Source of the DNA: Vibrio mexicanus
GTDB taxonomy: Bacteria > Pseudomonadota > Gammaproteobacteria > Enterobacterales > Vibrionaceae
Reading direction: 5' to 3'
Length of the DNA: 64,000 bases
NCBI RefSeq assembly: GCF_001012815.1
Contig: NZ_JYJP01000001.1
Span: 1 to 64,000, forward strand
Below the pieces are notes generated by a model that was given only the letters and a program-made list of their open reading frames with translations, had not been told where the DNA came from and made no database searches. Shown piece after piece: positions 49,028-58,965 of this stretch. Each line of letters opens with the position of its first letter. The first letter of the stretch is position 1. Position numbers and translations under genes: made by a program.

Positions 49028-49864
49028 ATGAAAAAGTTAGCAATATTAATCGCTGGTCTTATTGGGTCAACATCTGTGCTTGCAAATGTCCCAGAATTAC
49101 AATTAACTCGAGACAGTGGTTATTCTGATAACCAAGCTGATATTGACCTTCAATCAGCTGATCACAATGACGTTCGAATCGTCCAAAATAGTGATGGTGG
49201 GTATTCAACTCGTGGAAACACGGTTCAAGTTGTTGTAAACACAGCAGATCGAAACACCGTGGATGTTGAACAACAAACTACATTCAACGAAGCTCGTGTG
49301 CGTCTTTATAACGGCGACAAAAACGTCGTAACCGTTGACCAAAACTTCCGAGAGGATGTGGACATTTTAGTCAATGGCGGTAATGGCAACACAATTACTT
49401 CAGATCAGCAGTCTTACTGGAATGACACATTAATCCAGGTTGTCGAGTCAGGTGGTGATGATTCAGATGGAAACACACTGTCTGTAACACAGACTGCTCG
49501 TGATAATGAAGCGAAGCTTGTTCTTAGAGCATCTGATAAAAATGAAATCACGGTTAATCAAAACTACGAAAACGTGACAGACATTTCCCTTACTTCGTCT
49601 AACAAAAACGTGATCACTTTGGATCAGGCATACGAAAACCTAGCAACTGTATCCCTATCTAGCTCTGATCGTAACGAAATCGACGTTGATCAAAACGGCA
49701 GCGAGTCTGGCGTCGAAATTCGCCTAGTGAGCTCAAGCGGCAACCGTGGCGAAAATACACTAACAGATTCAAGCGGCATCCAAGTCGTGCAATCAAGCTA
49801 CGATTACGCAAATATTTCGCTTAATGATTCAAATTACAATGCTGTTTACGTAGAGCAAAACTAA
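49028..49864 (+). CDS. csgA: Major curlin CsgA, long acidic form
   Basis: 278 residues, almost twice E. coli CsgA. Signal peptide ends near VLA-NVPE. About ten repeats with N-x-V/I-x-V-x-Q such as NTVDVEQ, NVVTVDQ, NEITVNQ, NEIDVDQ and final NAVYVEQ. Very rich in Asp, Glu, Asn and Ser, nearly free of Lys. AAGGA precedes the ATG. Followed by a terminator. Builds surface amyloid. Confidence 0.9.
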   Translation: MKKLAILIAGLIGSTSVLANVPELQLTRDSGYSDNQADIDLQSADHNDVRIVQNSDGGYSTRGNTVQVVVNTADRNTVDVEQQTTFNEARVRLYNGDKNVVTVDQNFREDVDILVNGGNGNTITSDQQSYWNDTLIQVVESGGDDSDGNTLSVTQTARDNEAKLVLRASDKNEITVNQNYENVTDISLTSSNKNVITLDQAYENLATVSLSSSDRNEIDVDQNGSESGVEIRLVSSSGNRGENTLTDSSGIQVVQSSYDYANISLNDSNYNAVYVEQN

Positions 49865-49892
49865 TATCAAATCTATCTAATATTTCTCTCTC

Positions 49893-49919
49893 AAAAGGTG
49901 AAGCTAGTCTTCACCTTTT
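49893..49919 (+). terminator. Terminator after csgA
   Basis: Stem AAAAGGTGAAG / CTTCACCTTTT with a five-base loop, then T and C. 28 bp past the csgA stop. Confidence 0.83.
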
Positions 49920-50045
49920 TCTTTTCTACTATCTCTTAACTTTGTAAGCCAACCTATGATTCCAACTCCCTCAGTAGCCTAAAAGCAGAGTAGCCTTCGA
50001 TAATTACCTAATCGACAACTGACCATTGTTCACAGGCACAAAAAA

Positions 50046-50063
50046 GCCCCTCTAGGGAGGGGC
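50046..50063 (-). terminator. Terminator of the pst operon
   Basis: Stem GCCCCTC / GAGGGGC with a four-base loop, followed on the minus strand by TTTTTT, just past the pstB stop. Confidence 0.75.
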
Positions 50064-50108
50064 AAAAGTTTCCATCGCTTATAGTTATTATTTGCCTTGT
50101 GAATTCGA

Positions 50109-50858
50109 TTAACCGAAGTCGCCGTTTACATAACCTTTAGTGCGGTCATCTTTCGGCTCAGAGAAGATGATTTGCGTATCGTTGTGCTCAACCAACTCAC
50201 CCATTAGGAAGAAAGCCGTTCGGTCTGAAATACGACGTGCCTGCTGCATAGAGTGCGTTACGATAACAATGGTGTAGTCTTTCTTCAGCTCTTCCATCAA
50301 CTCTTCAATTTTGTGCGTTGCAATTGGGTCAAGTGCCGACGTTGGCTCATCCATCAAAATGACATCTGGTTCCATTGCGATAGTACGAGCAATACATAGA
50401 CGCTGCTGCTGACCACCAGAAAGACCAAATGCATGAGATTTCAGACGATCCTTTACTTCGTCCCAAAGCGCCGCGCCACGAAGTGAGCGTTCAACCACTT
50501 CATCAATATGCTTTTTATCTTTAATGCCTTGCGCACGAAGACCGTAAGCCACGTTCTCGTAGATGCTCATTGGGAATGGGTTAGGCTTCTGGAATACCAT
50601 TCCCACTTTGATACGAAGATCTGCCACGTCGATGTTGCCGTAGATGTCTACTCCATCCATGTCTAGCGTACCTGTGATAGTGACACCTTCAATCAAATCA
50701 TTCATGCGGTTTAGGCAACGAAGTAGCGTGGATTTGCCACAACCTGAAGGGCCGATCAGCGCCGTTACTTGACGAACGGGAATAGGAAGATTGATCGATT
50801 TAAGTGCTTGGTTGTCACCGTAGAAAAGGTCTAGATTCTCAATATTAAACTTGTTCAT
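50109..50858 (-). CDS. pstB: Phosphate ABC transporter ATP-binding protein PstB
   Basis: 249 residues. GPSGCGKST Walker [10 protein letters not shown] signature, [11 protein letters not shown]alker B, and the PstB feature [20 protein letters not shown]. Energises high-affinity phosphate import. Ends the operon pstS-pstC-pstA-pstB; no phoU follows. Confidence 0.96.
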   Translation of the reverse strand: MNKFNIENLDLFYGDNQALKSINLPIPVRQVTALIGPSGCGKSTLLRCLNRMNDLIEGVTITGTLDMDGVDIYGNIDVADLRIKVGMVFQKPNPFPMSIYENVAYGLRAQGIKDKKHIDEVVERSLRGAALWDEVKDRLKSHAFGLSGGQQQRLCIARTIAMEPDVILMDEPTSALDPIATHKIEELMEELKKDYTIVIVTHSMQQARRISDRTAFFLMGELVEHNDTQIIFSEPKDDRTKGYVNGDFG

Positions 50859-50917
50859 TTGCTTATCTCTCGTAATTCTTAAATTCAGTTTGTGTAATTG
50901 TTCGGTTCAGATAACGT

Positions 50918-51784
50918 TTAGTAAGTAGCGGTATTAAAACGCTTGGCAATCAGCTTAGTGAGCATGTTGATCAGCAGCACAACCACGATAAGCACTGTTG
51001 CTGTACCGTAAGCCTGATTCCATTCATCAACGCTGAATAGCTCAGTAGTTAACTTAAATAGGTGAACTGTTAATGTACGACCTGAATCTAATAGAGAGTC
51101 AGGAATACGAGCCACCATACCTGCGGTGAGGAAGACCGGAGCCGATTCACCAATTACACGACCAATACTTAGAATGACCGAGGTTAAGATACCTGGCATT
51201 GCACTAGGCAAGATTAGACGCCAGATAGTGTAAATCTTTGACGAGCCAAGGCCATATGAGCCTTCACGGTACGTCTGTGGTACTGCCATTAACGCTTCTT
51301 CCGTGGTACGGATAATGACTGGCAGAATTAGGATACTCAGTGTTAAAGCACCCGACAAAATGGAGAATCCTAGTCCTAGGATGACAACGAAGAATGTCAT
51401 ACCAAACAGACCAAAGATAATCGAAGGAATACCCGCTAGAGATTCGGTACAGAAACGGATGACTTTAACCAGTTTACTGCCGACCTTGGCGTACTCAGTC
51501 AAGTAAATCGCAGTCATAATTCCAAGTGGCGCTGCCACAGCAATGGATGCAATCACCATGTAAATGGTTGAGATGATCATTGGGAAAATACCTTGTGAGT
51601 CACCCGTGCGCGAGTAGTCACCAGTAACGAACGCCCAATCTACATGTTGTAAGCCATTAGACAAAATGTACCAGATAATCCAGAACAGAAAGCCCACTGT
51701 CACTGCAGCGGCAAACCATACGAACGCATTGAGAATCTTGTCTTTACGCTCGCGAGATTGTTTTAATTTAACTCTATCCATCAT
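50918..51784 (-). CDS. pstA: Phosphate ABC transporter permease PstA
   Basis: 288 residues, six membrane helices, EAA loop with EEALMAVPQTYREGSYGLGSS. Two adjacent ATGs at 51784 and 51781 are possible. Fifteen bp after pstC. Forms the phosphate channel with PstC. Confidence 0.95.
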   Translation of the reverse strand: MMDRVKLKQSRERKDKILNAFVWFAAAVTVGFLFWIIWYILSNGLQHVDWAFVTGDYSRTGDSQGIFPMIISTIYMVIASIAVAAPLGIMTAIYLTEYAKVGSKLVKVIRFCTESLAGIPSIIFGLFGMTFFVVILGLGFSILSGALTLSILILPVIIRTTEEALMAVPQTYREGSYGLGSSKIYTIWRLILPSAMPGILTSVILSIGRVIGESAPVFLTAGMVARIPDSLLDSGRTLTVHLFKLTTELFSVDEWNQAYGTATVLIVVVLLINMLTKLIAKRFNTATY

Positions 51785-51799
51785 TGTTACTCCGAGCGC

Positions 51800-52720
51800 T
51801 TAGTGAGCTTTTTCGCGATTTAGGTACAGAAGTGCAGCGTTCAGTATCATGATGAATACCAAAAGAACAACACCTGTTGCGTATAGTGCATTTGCATGAA
51901 CGCCACTTGCATACGACATTTCAATCGCGATGTTTGCGGTCAGTGTACGAGCTGAATCAAGAATGCCTTCAGGCATAGCAGGGGCATTACCCATTACCAT
52001 GATAATCGCCATCGTTTCACCTAAAGCACGACCGATACCCAAAATAACGCCAGTCATGATGCCCGAACGTGCAGCCGGTACTAGTAGAGTAAAAATGGTG
52101 AAGATATTCGATGCACCTAGTGCAAGTGAGCCCTCTTTATAGGTGCGAGGCACTGCTCGGATTGAGGTTTCCGATACGGTAATCACTGTCGGCAGAATCA
52201 TCACACCAAGAACAATAATACCTGCCAGAATGGTGTTACCTGCTGGAACTTGGAACACGTCTTGAATCAGTGGCACGATAATTACAAGGCCGAAAAAGCC
52301 ATAAACCACCGAAGGGATACCCGCTAATAGCTCAACTGCTGGGCGAATTATATCTGCCACACGCTTTGGTGCGATTTCGGCAATAAAGATGGCAGTAAGT
52401 ACACCAATGGGTACGCCGACAACAACCGCACCTAAGGTAGAAACCATTGAAGCTACAATCATTGTTGCAACGCCGTAGAGCGCTGGTGGCAACCAATGTG
52501 TGCCGAGAACAATACCTGTTACGCCCGCTTCTTGGAATGCAGGAATACTTTCCATAACAATGAAGTAAGCAATAACAGCCAATGAAACGATGCCGATAAT
52601 GGCACTGGTTAAGAATAAGCCATGGAAAATACGTTCACGCCAATCAATACGTTTTTTTGAGCGCAGCGAGGCAGTTGGCTTAGCCTTAGTTAAATTTTTA
52701 CTATCTGTCGCGATGGTCAT
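51800..52720 (-). CDS. pstC: Phosphate ABC transporter permease PstC
   Basis: 306 residues from ATG 52720, chosen for GAGAGA upstream; the ORF extends to 52762. Six helices with IRAVPRTYKEGSLALGAS EAA loop and PAVELLAGIPSVVYGFFG. Partner of PstA. Separated from pstS by a hairpin. Confidence 0.95.
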   Translation of the reverse strand: MTIATDSKNLTKAKPTASLRSKKRIDWRERIFHGLFLTSAIIGIVSLAVIAYFIVMESIPAFQEAGVTGIVLGTHWLPPALYGVATMIVASMVSTLGAVVVGVPIGVLTAIFIAEIAPKRVADIIRPAVELLAGIPSVVYGFFGLVIIVPLIQDVFQVPAGNTILAGIIVLGVMILPTVITVSETSIRAVPRTYKEGSLALGASNIFTIFTLLVPAARSGIMTGVILGIGRALGETMAIIMVMGNAPAMPEGILDSARTLTANIAIEMSYASGVHANALYATGVVLLVFIMILNAALLYLNREKAH

Positions 52721-52765
52721 AATAAATCTCTCAATTTCAAGCAAATGCTGAAATAGAAGCAAAAG

Positions 52766-52789
52766 GCTCAGCCCAAAAGCAGGCTGAGC
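52766..52789 (-). terminator. Attenuating hairpin between pstS and pstC
   Basis: GCTCAGCC / GGCTGAGC, 8 bp, 8-base loop, then CTTTTG on the minus strand. A partial terminator here would keep binding protein above permease levels. Confidence 0.6.
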
Positions 52790-52817
52790 AAATAATCGTA
52801 ATTTAGTGGGTCACAGA

Positions 52818-53639
52818 TTAGTTAACTGTGATGTAACCTTTTTTAGCTGCTAGGCCTTGAGCTTCGTCTTGAACCATCCAGTCTAGGAACTGTTGAGTTT
52901 CAGCTGACGGAGCGCCATCTTTGTAAAGTACTAGGAATGGACGTGCAACTTTGTAGCTACCGTTCTTAACGTTGTCTACCGTTGCAGCAGCGCCGTCGAT
53001 CGCTAGAGGTTGAACTGTTTCGTCAACAGTACCTAGAGAAATAAAGCCGATAGCGTATGGGTTGCTTGCGACAGATACTTTCAGTGCACCGTTCCCGTTA
53101 GCTACTTGAGCTCGTTGAGAGATTGCAGAAACTTTCTTACCTGCAACTTTCATCTTAAGTTTTAGGATATCTTCGAATGCGCCTCGAGTACCTGATGCCG
53201 TGTCACGTGTGATTGCAACGATTGGCTTATCTGCACCACCCACTTCTTTCCAGTTTGTGATTTCACCCTTGTAGATTGCTGTTACTTGATCAGCTGTTAA
53301 CGCGTTAACTTCGTTCTTTGGGTTAACAACAACAGCAATACCATCACGAGCGATAACAAGTTCTTTTAGGCTCGCTTCTTTCTCTTCATTTTTTAGGTTA
53401 CGAGAAGAGATGCCTAGGTCTGCACTACCATTTTTCGCTGCTCGGATACCCGCAGAAGAACCAGGTGCTTGGATTTCGATAAATACTGGTTCACCTTTAT
53501 TCATGTAAGTTTCTGCAAAAACTTCAACCAGCGGAGAAGCACTGTTTGAGCCCACTACAGAGATAGTTTCTTTAGCAGAAACTGAAGTCACTGCCATTGC
53601 GCTTAAAAGTGCGATTGCACCGATTACTGTCTTTTTCAT
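52818..53639 (-). CDS. pstS: Periplasmic phosphate-binding protein PstS
   Basis: 273 residues. Signal peptide ends AVTSVSA-KETISVVGSNS. Phosphate-binding patterns SNSASPLVE and DTASGTRGAFED are kept. AAAGGA before ATG 53639. First gene of the pst operon, behind phased Pho-box repeats. Confidence 0.95.
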   Translation of the reverse strand: MKKTVIGAIALLSAMAVTSVSAKETISVVGSNSASPLVEVFAETYMNKGEPVFIEIQAPGSSAGIRAAKNGSADLGISSRNLKNEEKEASLKELVIARDGIAVVVNPKNEVNALTADQVTAIYKGEITNWKEVGGADKPIVAITRDTASGTRGAFEDILKLKMKVAGKKVSAISQRAQVANGNGALKVSVASNPYAIGFISLGTVDETVQPLAIDGAAATVDNVKNGSYKVARPFLVLYKDGAPSAETQQFLDWMVQDEAQGLAAKKGYITVN

Positions 53640-53708
53640 CACAATTTCCTTTGTTGGCTGAATTGCCGTTATGTTTTACTTGAACGGTGCTCACTTTAGG
53701 ATGCGAAT

Positions 53709-53748
53709 ATGACAGTTGTGTTTCACTAACTTGAAGGCTACATGACAG
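53709..53748 (-). promoter_or_regulatory. Pho-box array upstream of pstS
   Basis: On the minus strand CTGTCAT occurs at 53748-53742 and 53715-53709, 33 bp or three 11-bp periods apart, with a partial repeat CCTTCAA in between. This 11-bp phasing fits PhoB binding. Expected to induce pst at low phosphate. Confidence 0.6.
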
Positions 53749-53945
53749 TTAAGATCTAGCCAGACCAGGTGCACAAAATTGATACAGATTTGTAAGGGAA
53801 TATTTTCAATCACAAAATATAGCCTGCTAATTGTCTATTTTACAGTCAGTTAAGGTGCATATTGCTCTGTCGCAAAAATGAAACTCTTACTCCACATTGC
53901 AATTGATTTATTTCACTATAGAATTAGAATCAACCCCTCATAAGT

Positions 53946-53964
53946 AATAATGATAATTATTACG
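53946..53964. promoter_or_regulatory. Fur-like box before the chemoreceptor
   Basis: AATAATGATAATTATTACG matches the 19-bp Fur consensus at 15 positions, including ATAATGATAAT unbroken. Lies 22 bp before the ATG at 53987. Suggests iron repression. Confidence 0.5.
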
Positions 53965-53986
53965 AAGTATTAATAGAGGGTTTACA

Positions 53987-55630
53987 ATGCGCACTTTTCT
54001 CAGCAACTTGTCAATTAAGATTCAAGTTGTTGTCCCTGTTCTGCTCACCTTGGTACTACTTGTATCAGGCGTGACTTACAGTACCAATAATCTCAAATCC
54101 GTTTTTTCACAGGTTTCCCAGTCCACTGAAGACTTAGTGACTCATAAAGATCACCTAACGCAAATCATCGACAATACTTATGGCATGCGAATCAGCGCTA
54201 TCTACAGCCTGTTTAAAGCCGAAGAGATTCGAGTTCTGCCTACGGTGCTAAATGAACGTCTTCGCGATAACCACACTTTGTTAGATTCCCTTAACAGCGT
54301 TGACGGCTTACAAAATGAAGTGCGCCAGATGCGCGATGCGATGACTCACTACGTCAACTACTCCAACAACACCATGCTGCCGCTACTCAAAAAGAAGCAC
54401 AGTGGAATGGCACTAGATGCATCGTTTGACCAAGAGTATCTAATGGCCTCAGATAGCTACCGCGATGCGGGTAAGCAGATGGTCAAAGCAATCTCAGAGC
54501 TTTCAGACAAACTCAACAAGCTAGCAATAAGAAAAGTGCAAGCTAACGAACAAGAGCATGCTAGTGAATTAACGCAAACTCTAATGGGTCTTATCGGCGT
54601 TTTGACTCTTGCAGCTCTGGTGAGTTGGGTGCTAGCTGGCTGGATAGTTGCGCCAATTAAACGTCTTCAAGCAGTCATGAAAGAGGTTGCCTCTGGGAAT
54701 TTAACTGTTGAAGCTGAAGTCAATGGCAACAACGAGGTGACGGCCTTAGCGAAAGATGTGAATAGTACCGTGGTTCAACTGCGTGAAACGGTCGACTCAC
54801 TGGTCAGAATCAGTGTCGATGTCGCGTCTGCTTCGACTGAGCTTGCTGCTGTAATGACACAAGCAACGGTCAACTCCGATGAGGAGAAAAAGCAAGTTGA
54901 GCATGTGGCCTCTGCGGTTAATCAGCTTGATGGCGCTGCTGCAGAAGTTACCGATAATGCAGCCGCAGCAGATAACGCTTCTAAGAGTGCGAGCCTGCTT
55001 TCGCGTAAAAGTGTCGAGATGTTCGAGCAATCAAACCGAGCAAACGCAAACATGGCAGATCAGCTCACCGAAGCCGCTGATGTAGTTAGCGGGCTAAAAC
55101 AGCAATCTGAGCAAATTGGTAAAGTGATTGAAGTCATCGAAAGCATTTCCGAGCAAACCAACCTGTTAGCGCTCAATGCGGCCATTGAAGCGGCTCGTGC
55201 AGGTGAAAGCGGCCGTGGCTTTGCCGTGGTTGCTGATGAAGTCAGAATGCTCGCGGCGCGCACACAAGAGTCAACCAAAGAGATCCAGTCAATCATTGAA
55301 GAGTTACAGAGCCAATCTGGCCGTGCCAACGACAGCATGACTTCTAGCCTTGAAATGCTGCAAAACAACCAAGCGCTTGCGGGTGAAGTAAGCAGCTCAC
55401 TGGTTGAAATTGGTCAGTCGATTGAGCAACTATCTGGCATCAATACTCAGGTTGCAACGGCCTCTGAAGAGCAAAGCCAAGTCACCAAAGATATCAACAA
55501 CAACTTGGGCAATATCTATGAGTTGGTGAGCCAAAACGTAACAGGCATTACCCAATCAGCTGCGGCAAGTCAGGAGCTTTCTCAATTAGCAGAGAGACAG
55601 AAATCTCAATTGAGCTACTTCAAGGTTTAG
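53987..55630 (+). CDS. Methyl-accepting chemotaxis protein
   Basis: 547 residues. Helix 1 about 10-32, periplasmic four-helix sensor to about 190 (4HB-like, [11 protein letters not shown]), helix 2 ([21 protein letters not shown]), HAMP, and the signalling hairpin with [18 protein letters not shown] and [15 protein letters not shown]. Ends without a CheR-binding pentapeptide. Inner membrane. A Fur-like box lies upstream. Ligand unknown. Confidence 0.92.
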   Translation: MRTFLSNLSIKIQVVVPVLLTLVLLVSGVTYSTNNLKSVFSQVSQSTEDLVTHKDHLTQIIDNTYGMRISAIYSLFKAEEIRVLPTVLNERLRDNHTLLDSLNSVDGLQNEVRQMRDAMTHYVNYSNNTMLPLLKKKHSGMALDASFDQEYLMASDSYRDAGKQMVKAISELSDKLNKLAIRKVQANEQEHASELTQTLMGLIGVLTLAALVSWVLAGWIVAPIKRLQAVMKEVASGNLTVEAEVNGNNEVTALAKDVNSTVVQLRETVDSLVRISVDVASASTELAAVMTQATVNSDEEKKQVEHVASAVNQLDGAAAEVTDNAAAADNASKSASLLSRKSVEMFEQSNRANANMADQLTEAADVVSGLKQQSEQIGKVIEVIESISEQTNLLALNAAIEAARAGESGRGFAVVADEVRMLAARTQESTKEIQSIIEELQSQSGRANDSMTSSLEMLQNNQALAGEVSSSLVEIGQSIEQLSGINTQVATASEEQSQVTKDINNNLGNIYELVSQNVTGITQSAAASQELSQLAERQKSQLSYFKV

Positions 55631-55737
55631 GGCTCTCCTGTAAGCACATCTAACGCAAAAGAGGGCAAACCATTGGTTTGCCCTCTTTATTATTGTTCAG
55701 ATACTTACTGCTCTAATTATTATAGTGCTGGTACAGA

Positions 55738-57066
55738 CTAGTCTTCTGCTTTCGGTGGCGTTTTCTTCTTCGGAATAAACACGCTATCACCCACTGCAAC
55801 ATTCTGATGGAAGCTCTTATCGCGTTTAACAGGCTTCTTCGCCACCTTCTTACGCTGTGCAGGCTTACCTTTGGTCGCTTGTTTCCCTTTACGGAAATCC
55901 GGCTTCTTCGGCTTAATTCCTTTGAATTTACCCTTTAGACCTTCCAGTTCAGAGAAGTTTAGATCTTGCTGAAGATATAACTCAACGCGCTTGAAGCTGT
56001 CCCAATCTTTAGGGCCAACTAAAGAGATTGCGTCCCCTTTATTTCCCGCACGACCAGTACGACCAACACGGTGGACATACTCCTCCGTGTGTTTAGGCAT
56101 GTCGAAGTTAATCACGTGGGTCACGTTTGGAATGTCCAAACCACGTGATGCTACATCGGTAGTGACTAGAATCTTGAACACATTGCGCTCAAACTGACTC
56201 ATGATGGTGTTACGTTGAGTCTGATTTAAGCTACCACTCAGGGCAATCGCTTTAAGTTTACGTTCGTTCAACTTTTCAGTCAGGCGATCGGTATCGACGC
56301 GAGTCGCAGTGAAAATGATCACCTGATTGTATTCAGCCTCATCGAGAACACGGTCTAAAATGGCTTCTTTATGATCCAGGTGATCACACAGGTAGAATTT
56401 TTGAGTGATGTCTTTATGTTCTTGGTTCGAAACACCGATAGAAATACGCTTTGGCGCATCCAGCATTTCCGCTGAAATATCGTTAACTTCCGCGTGATCT
56501 AATGTTGCTGAAAACATCAATGTTTGGCGGCGGCGATGTTTGGCTGCATTGTGGATACGGCGCAGTTCTGGTGCAAAGCCAAGATCTAGCATGCGGTCAG
56601 CTTCGTCTAGAACAAGCGTTTCTAAGCCATCTAGGTAGAGCGAACGGTGCTCTAGGTGGTCAGCCAAACGTCCTGGCGTTGCCACGATAAACTTAGGGTA
56701 ACGGCGTAGCGCTTTCACTTGATCATTGAAGTTTTCACCACCAACGATCAAAGTCGCATCGTAAGATAAGCCGCCCAACATTGATCGCAGCTCACCGTAC
56801 ACTTGCTTTGCCAACTCACGTGTTGGTGCAAGAATAAGTCCACGCGGATCCTTTGCAGAAAATGATTTTGTTTTTAGAGACTTATGCAGCATTGGCAGTA
56901 CAAACGCTAGTGTCTTACCAGAACCTGTCTTTGATGAAGCAAGTAGATCTTTTCCAGCAATCGAAACCGGAATGGCTTGCTGCTGAATTTTTGTCGCCTG
57001 TTTAAAATCAAAGTGCTTAAGGTTTTTTAATAAGCGGTTATCTAAGCCTAAATCTTTAAAGTGCAA
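55738..57066 (-). CDS. DEAD-box RNA helicase
   Basis: About 442 residues. Q motif [51 protein letters not shown] and HRVGRTGRAG all present. The C-terminal tail is basic (KKPVKRDK, KKVAKK). Begins at TTG 57066 (HFKDLGLDN) if GGAG five bases upstream is the ribosome site; a TTG at 57093 is also open. Not RhlE-like at the N-terminus; a cold or ribosome function is likely but unproven. Confidence 0.9.
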   Translation of the reverse strand: MHFKDLGLDNRLLKNLKHFDFKQATKIQQQAIPVSIAGKDLLASSKTGSGKTLAFVLPMLHKSLKTKSFSAKDPRGLILAPTRELAKQVYGELRSMLGGLSYDATLIVGGENFNDQVKALRRYPKFIVATPGRLADHLEHRSLYLDGLETLVLDEADRMLDLGFAPELRRIHNAAKHRRRQTLMFSATLDHAEVNDISAEMLDAPKRISIGVSNQEHKDITQKFYLCDHLDHKEAILDRVLDEAEYNQVIIFTATRVDTDRLTEKLNERKLKAIALSGSLNQTQRNTIMSQFERNVFKILVTTDVASRGLDIPNVTHVINFDMPKHTEEYVHRVGRTGRAGNKGDAISLVGPKDWDSFKRVELYLQQDLNFSELEGLKGKFKGIKPKKPDFRKGKQATKGKPAQRKKVAKKPVKRDKSFHQNVAVGDSVFIPKKKTPPKAED

Positions 57067-57391
57067 AGGATTCTCCAATGGTATGAGTTTCAAATCGCCG
57101 CCTCATTTTTGCAGCGAAAAAGTTTTAACACGTAATGATACCGTGAAAACCGTCAAAATGGATAGAGATCACACTAAATTTAATCAATTTATGATGATTG
57201 CTCTAACCAATATTTGCTCCCAAGAATGAGACTTGCGTCAATTATTGCAGTAATTACCTAAAATCTTGGGTTTTTTTGACTTTTTATCGCTATGTGTTCT
57301 CTATGTTTATGACTACAATTTATGGCGTCACTATATGATAAAGAATGTATAGGACGATATTGATACGAACTTTAAAGCAAGGAATTAATCT
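57067..57391. other. Spacer upstream of the lipoprotein gene
   Basis: About 325 bases, AT-rich. AATTATTGCAGTAATT at 57240-57255 is a near-perfect dyad. A TTGAC hexamer lies at about 57277, but no clean -10 at the right distance. Nothing else supported. Confidence 0.45.
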
Positions 57392-57649
57392 ATGAACAAA
57401 GTGTTAATCGCAGCTGCGGCGTCTTCTGTACTTCTACTAGCTGGTTGTGCAGCTCCAGACCAAGCAACAACAGACAAACTAGACGAGCTAAGCAACCAAG
57501 TAAGTCAACTTTCTCAAGAAGTGTCTTCACTAAAAGAAATGCACGCTGCTGATGCTATGAAAGCGAAAGAAGCGGCTATGGCTGCTCAAGAAGAAGCAGA
57601 GCGCGCTAACGAGCGTATCGACAACATTGCTCAGTCTTACACTAAATAG
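57392..57649 (+). CDS. Lpp-like murein lipoprotein
   Basis: 85 residues. Lipobox LLAGC with Cys at residue 19, then a long coiled coil with heptads (LDELSNQVSQLSQEVSSLK) and a C-terminal Lys (SYTK), as needed for attachment to peptidoglycan. Highly biased codons imply high expression. Next to an L,D-transpeptidase that could make the link. Strong terminator follows. Confidence 0.9.
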   Translation: MNKVLIAAAASSVLLLAGCAAPDQATTDKLDELSNQVSQLSQEVSSLKEMHAADAMKAKEAAMAAQEEAERANERIDNIAQSYTK

Positions 57650-57666
57650 TAAGTCTGAAAAATGAA

Positions 57667-57692
57667 AAAGGGCCTGCATATGCAGGCCCTTT
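57667..57692. terminator. Perfectly symmetric terminator
   Basis: AAAGGGCCTGCAT / ATGCAGGCCCTTT is a perfect 26-bp palindrome between convergent genes and can end both. Confidence 0.82.
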
Positions 57693-57724
57693 GAGTTTCT
57701 GGGAATCCTATTTATTGCTGTTTC

Positions 57725-58653
57725 CTACAGCCTTTCTGCCTTGCGTGGTGCAACTACTTCTACAGGCACTCCGTTTTGAGCCAATATTGCGGCTCTTGCT
57801 TTCACATCAGAAAAGTTCGACGCTTCAAGCCACCAGCTAAGTTCTAGTGGCACTTCCAAATCCTTCTTAGTGCCGTCGCTTCTGGTTAGTGGTTCATGAG
57901 CTTCTAGGAAAACACTTCTATCTGGCTCCAAACTCACTTTGATCGGCTCATCGACTATGGTAACGGGCGTGCCTCGCTCCACTTGAGCAAATAACCACTC
58001 AATATCTTTTGGCTCCATACGGATGCAACCAGCACTTACGCGTAGCCCTATTCCGAAGTCCTTATTGGTTCCGTGGATCAAATATTCACCCGAACCGTAC
58101 GCTAATCGAAGCGCATACTCACCAAGAGGATTATCAGGGCCAGCAGGAACCACAGGCGGTAACTCTATGCCTTTGGCTAGGTACTCTTTTCTAATCGATT
58201 GAGGAGGCGTCCACGTTGGCTGCGGGCGCTTTTGGCTGATCTTAGTCGACATCTCTGGTGTGTCACGACCAATTCGACCAATTCCTACTGGGAAAATATG
58301 CACCAGCTCTGTGTTTGGTTCGAAGTAGTAAAGACGTAGCTCGGCTAAGTTAATCACAATGCTTCATATGGTGAGTCGGGCAAAATAAACTTAGTCGGAA
58401 TAGTGAGTACGAATCCTTCCTCGGGCAAAAACGGGTCGACACCTTTGTTGGCGGCCATCAATGATAGAAAGCCCACATCGTATTGCTTGGCTATATTTGC
58501 CAACGTTTCCCCATGTTCCACCACATGATACTGAGTGCGGCCAACAATACGGCTTCCTTCAATAGGCAAATGGTAGGCTGCGGCCCATGCAGTACTCGAT
58601 AAACAAGCGATTAACACTGCAGCCGCTCGTCCCCACTTCTTTGTAAACATCAA
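57725..58653 (-). CDS. L,D-transpeptidase with LysM domain, frameshifted
   Basis: YkuD/ErfK-family enzyme. Signal peptide (cleavage near WAA-AYHL), LysM domain YHVVEHGETLANIAKQYDVG, then after the break the catalytic HGTN, and SAGCIRM with the nucleophile Cys. One missing base at 58361-58362 (GGC read as GC) joins PYEG to IVINLAELRLYYF. About 309 residues. Builds 3-3 cross-links or anchors Lpp; convergent with the lpp gene. Confidence 0.9.
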
Positions 58654-58845
58654 CGCTTACCCTTCCCTTTATTATTCACTGTTAAGGTTAGCCTTGTTTA
58701 AGTGCTTGAATCAACATCTCATCAAAGATATGACCGACTATTCACACTCTAATAGACAGCAAGTTGCGCTAACAAATCGATTGCCTTAGCGCTTTCAACA
58801 TATTTAGTTATCAAGGGCAATTATTCTGACTAAATGGCCATAGTT

Positions 58846-58861
58846 TGTGACCGACATCTCA
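58846..58861. promoter_or_regulatory. Candidate CRP site before deoD
   Basis: TGTGA-N6-TCTCA differs from the CRP consensus at one arm position. It lies about 112 bp before the ATG. A weak -10 TAGTAT at 58883 gives the -41.5 spacing of class II promoters. CRP control of deoD is known in enterics. The rest of the 58654-58965 gap shows nothing clear. Confidence 0.4.
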
Positions 58862-58965
58862 AGAAACCCTATTTTATAACGCTAGTATTGCTGCAAATAG
58901 TCTTACGAATTTAAACAGAATTCGTTATATGCACAGATGCATAAACAACATTTGGAGTAACAACG

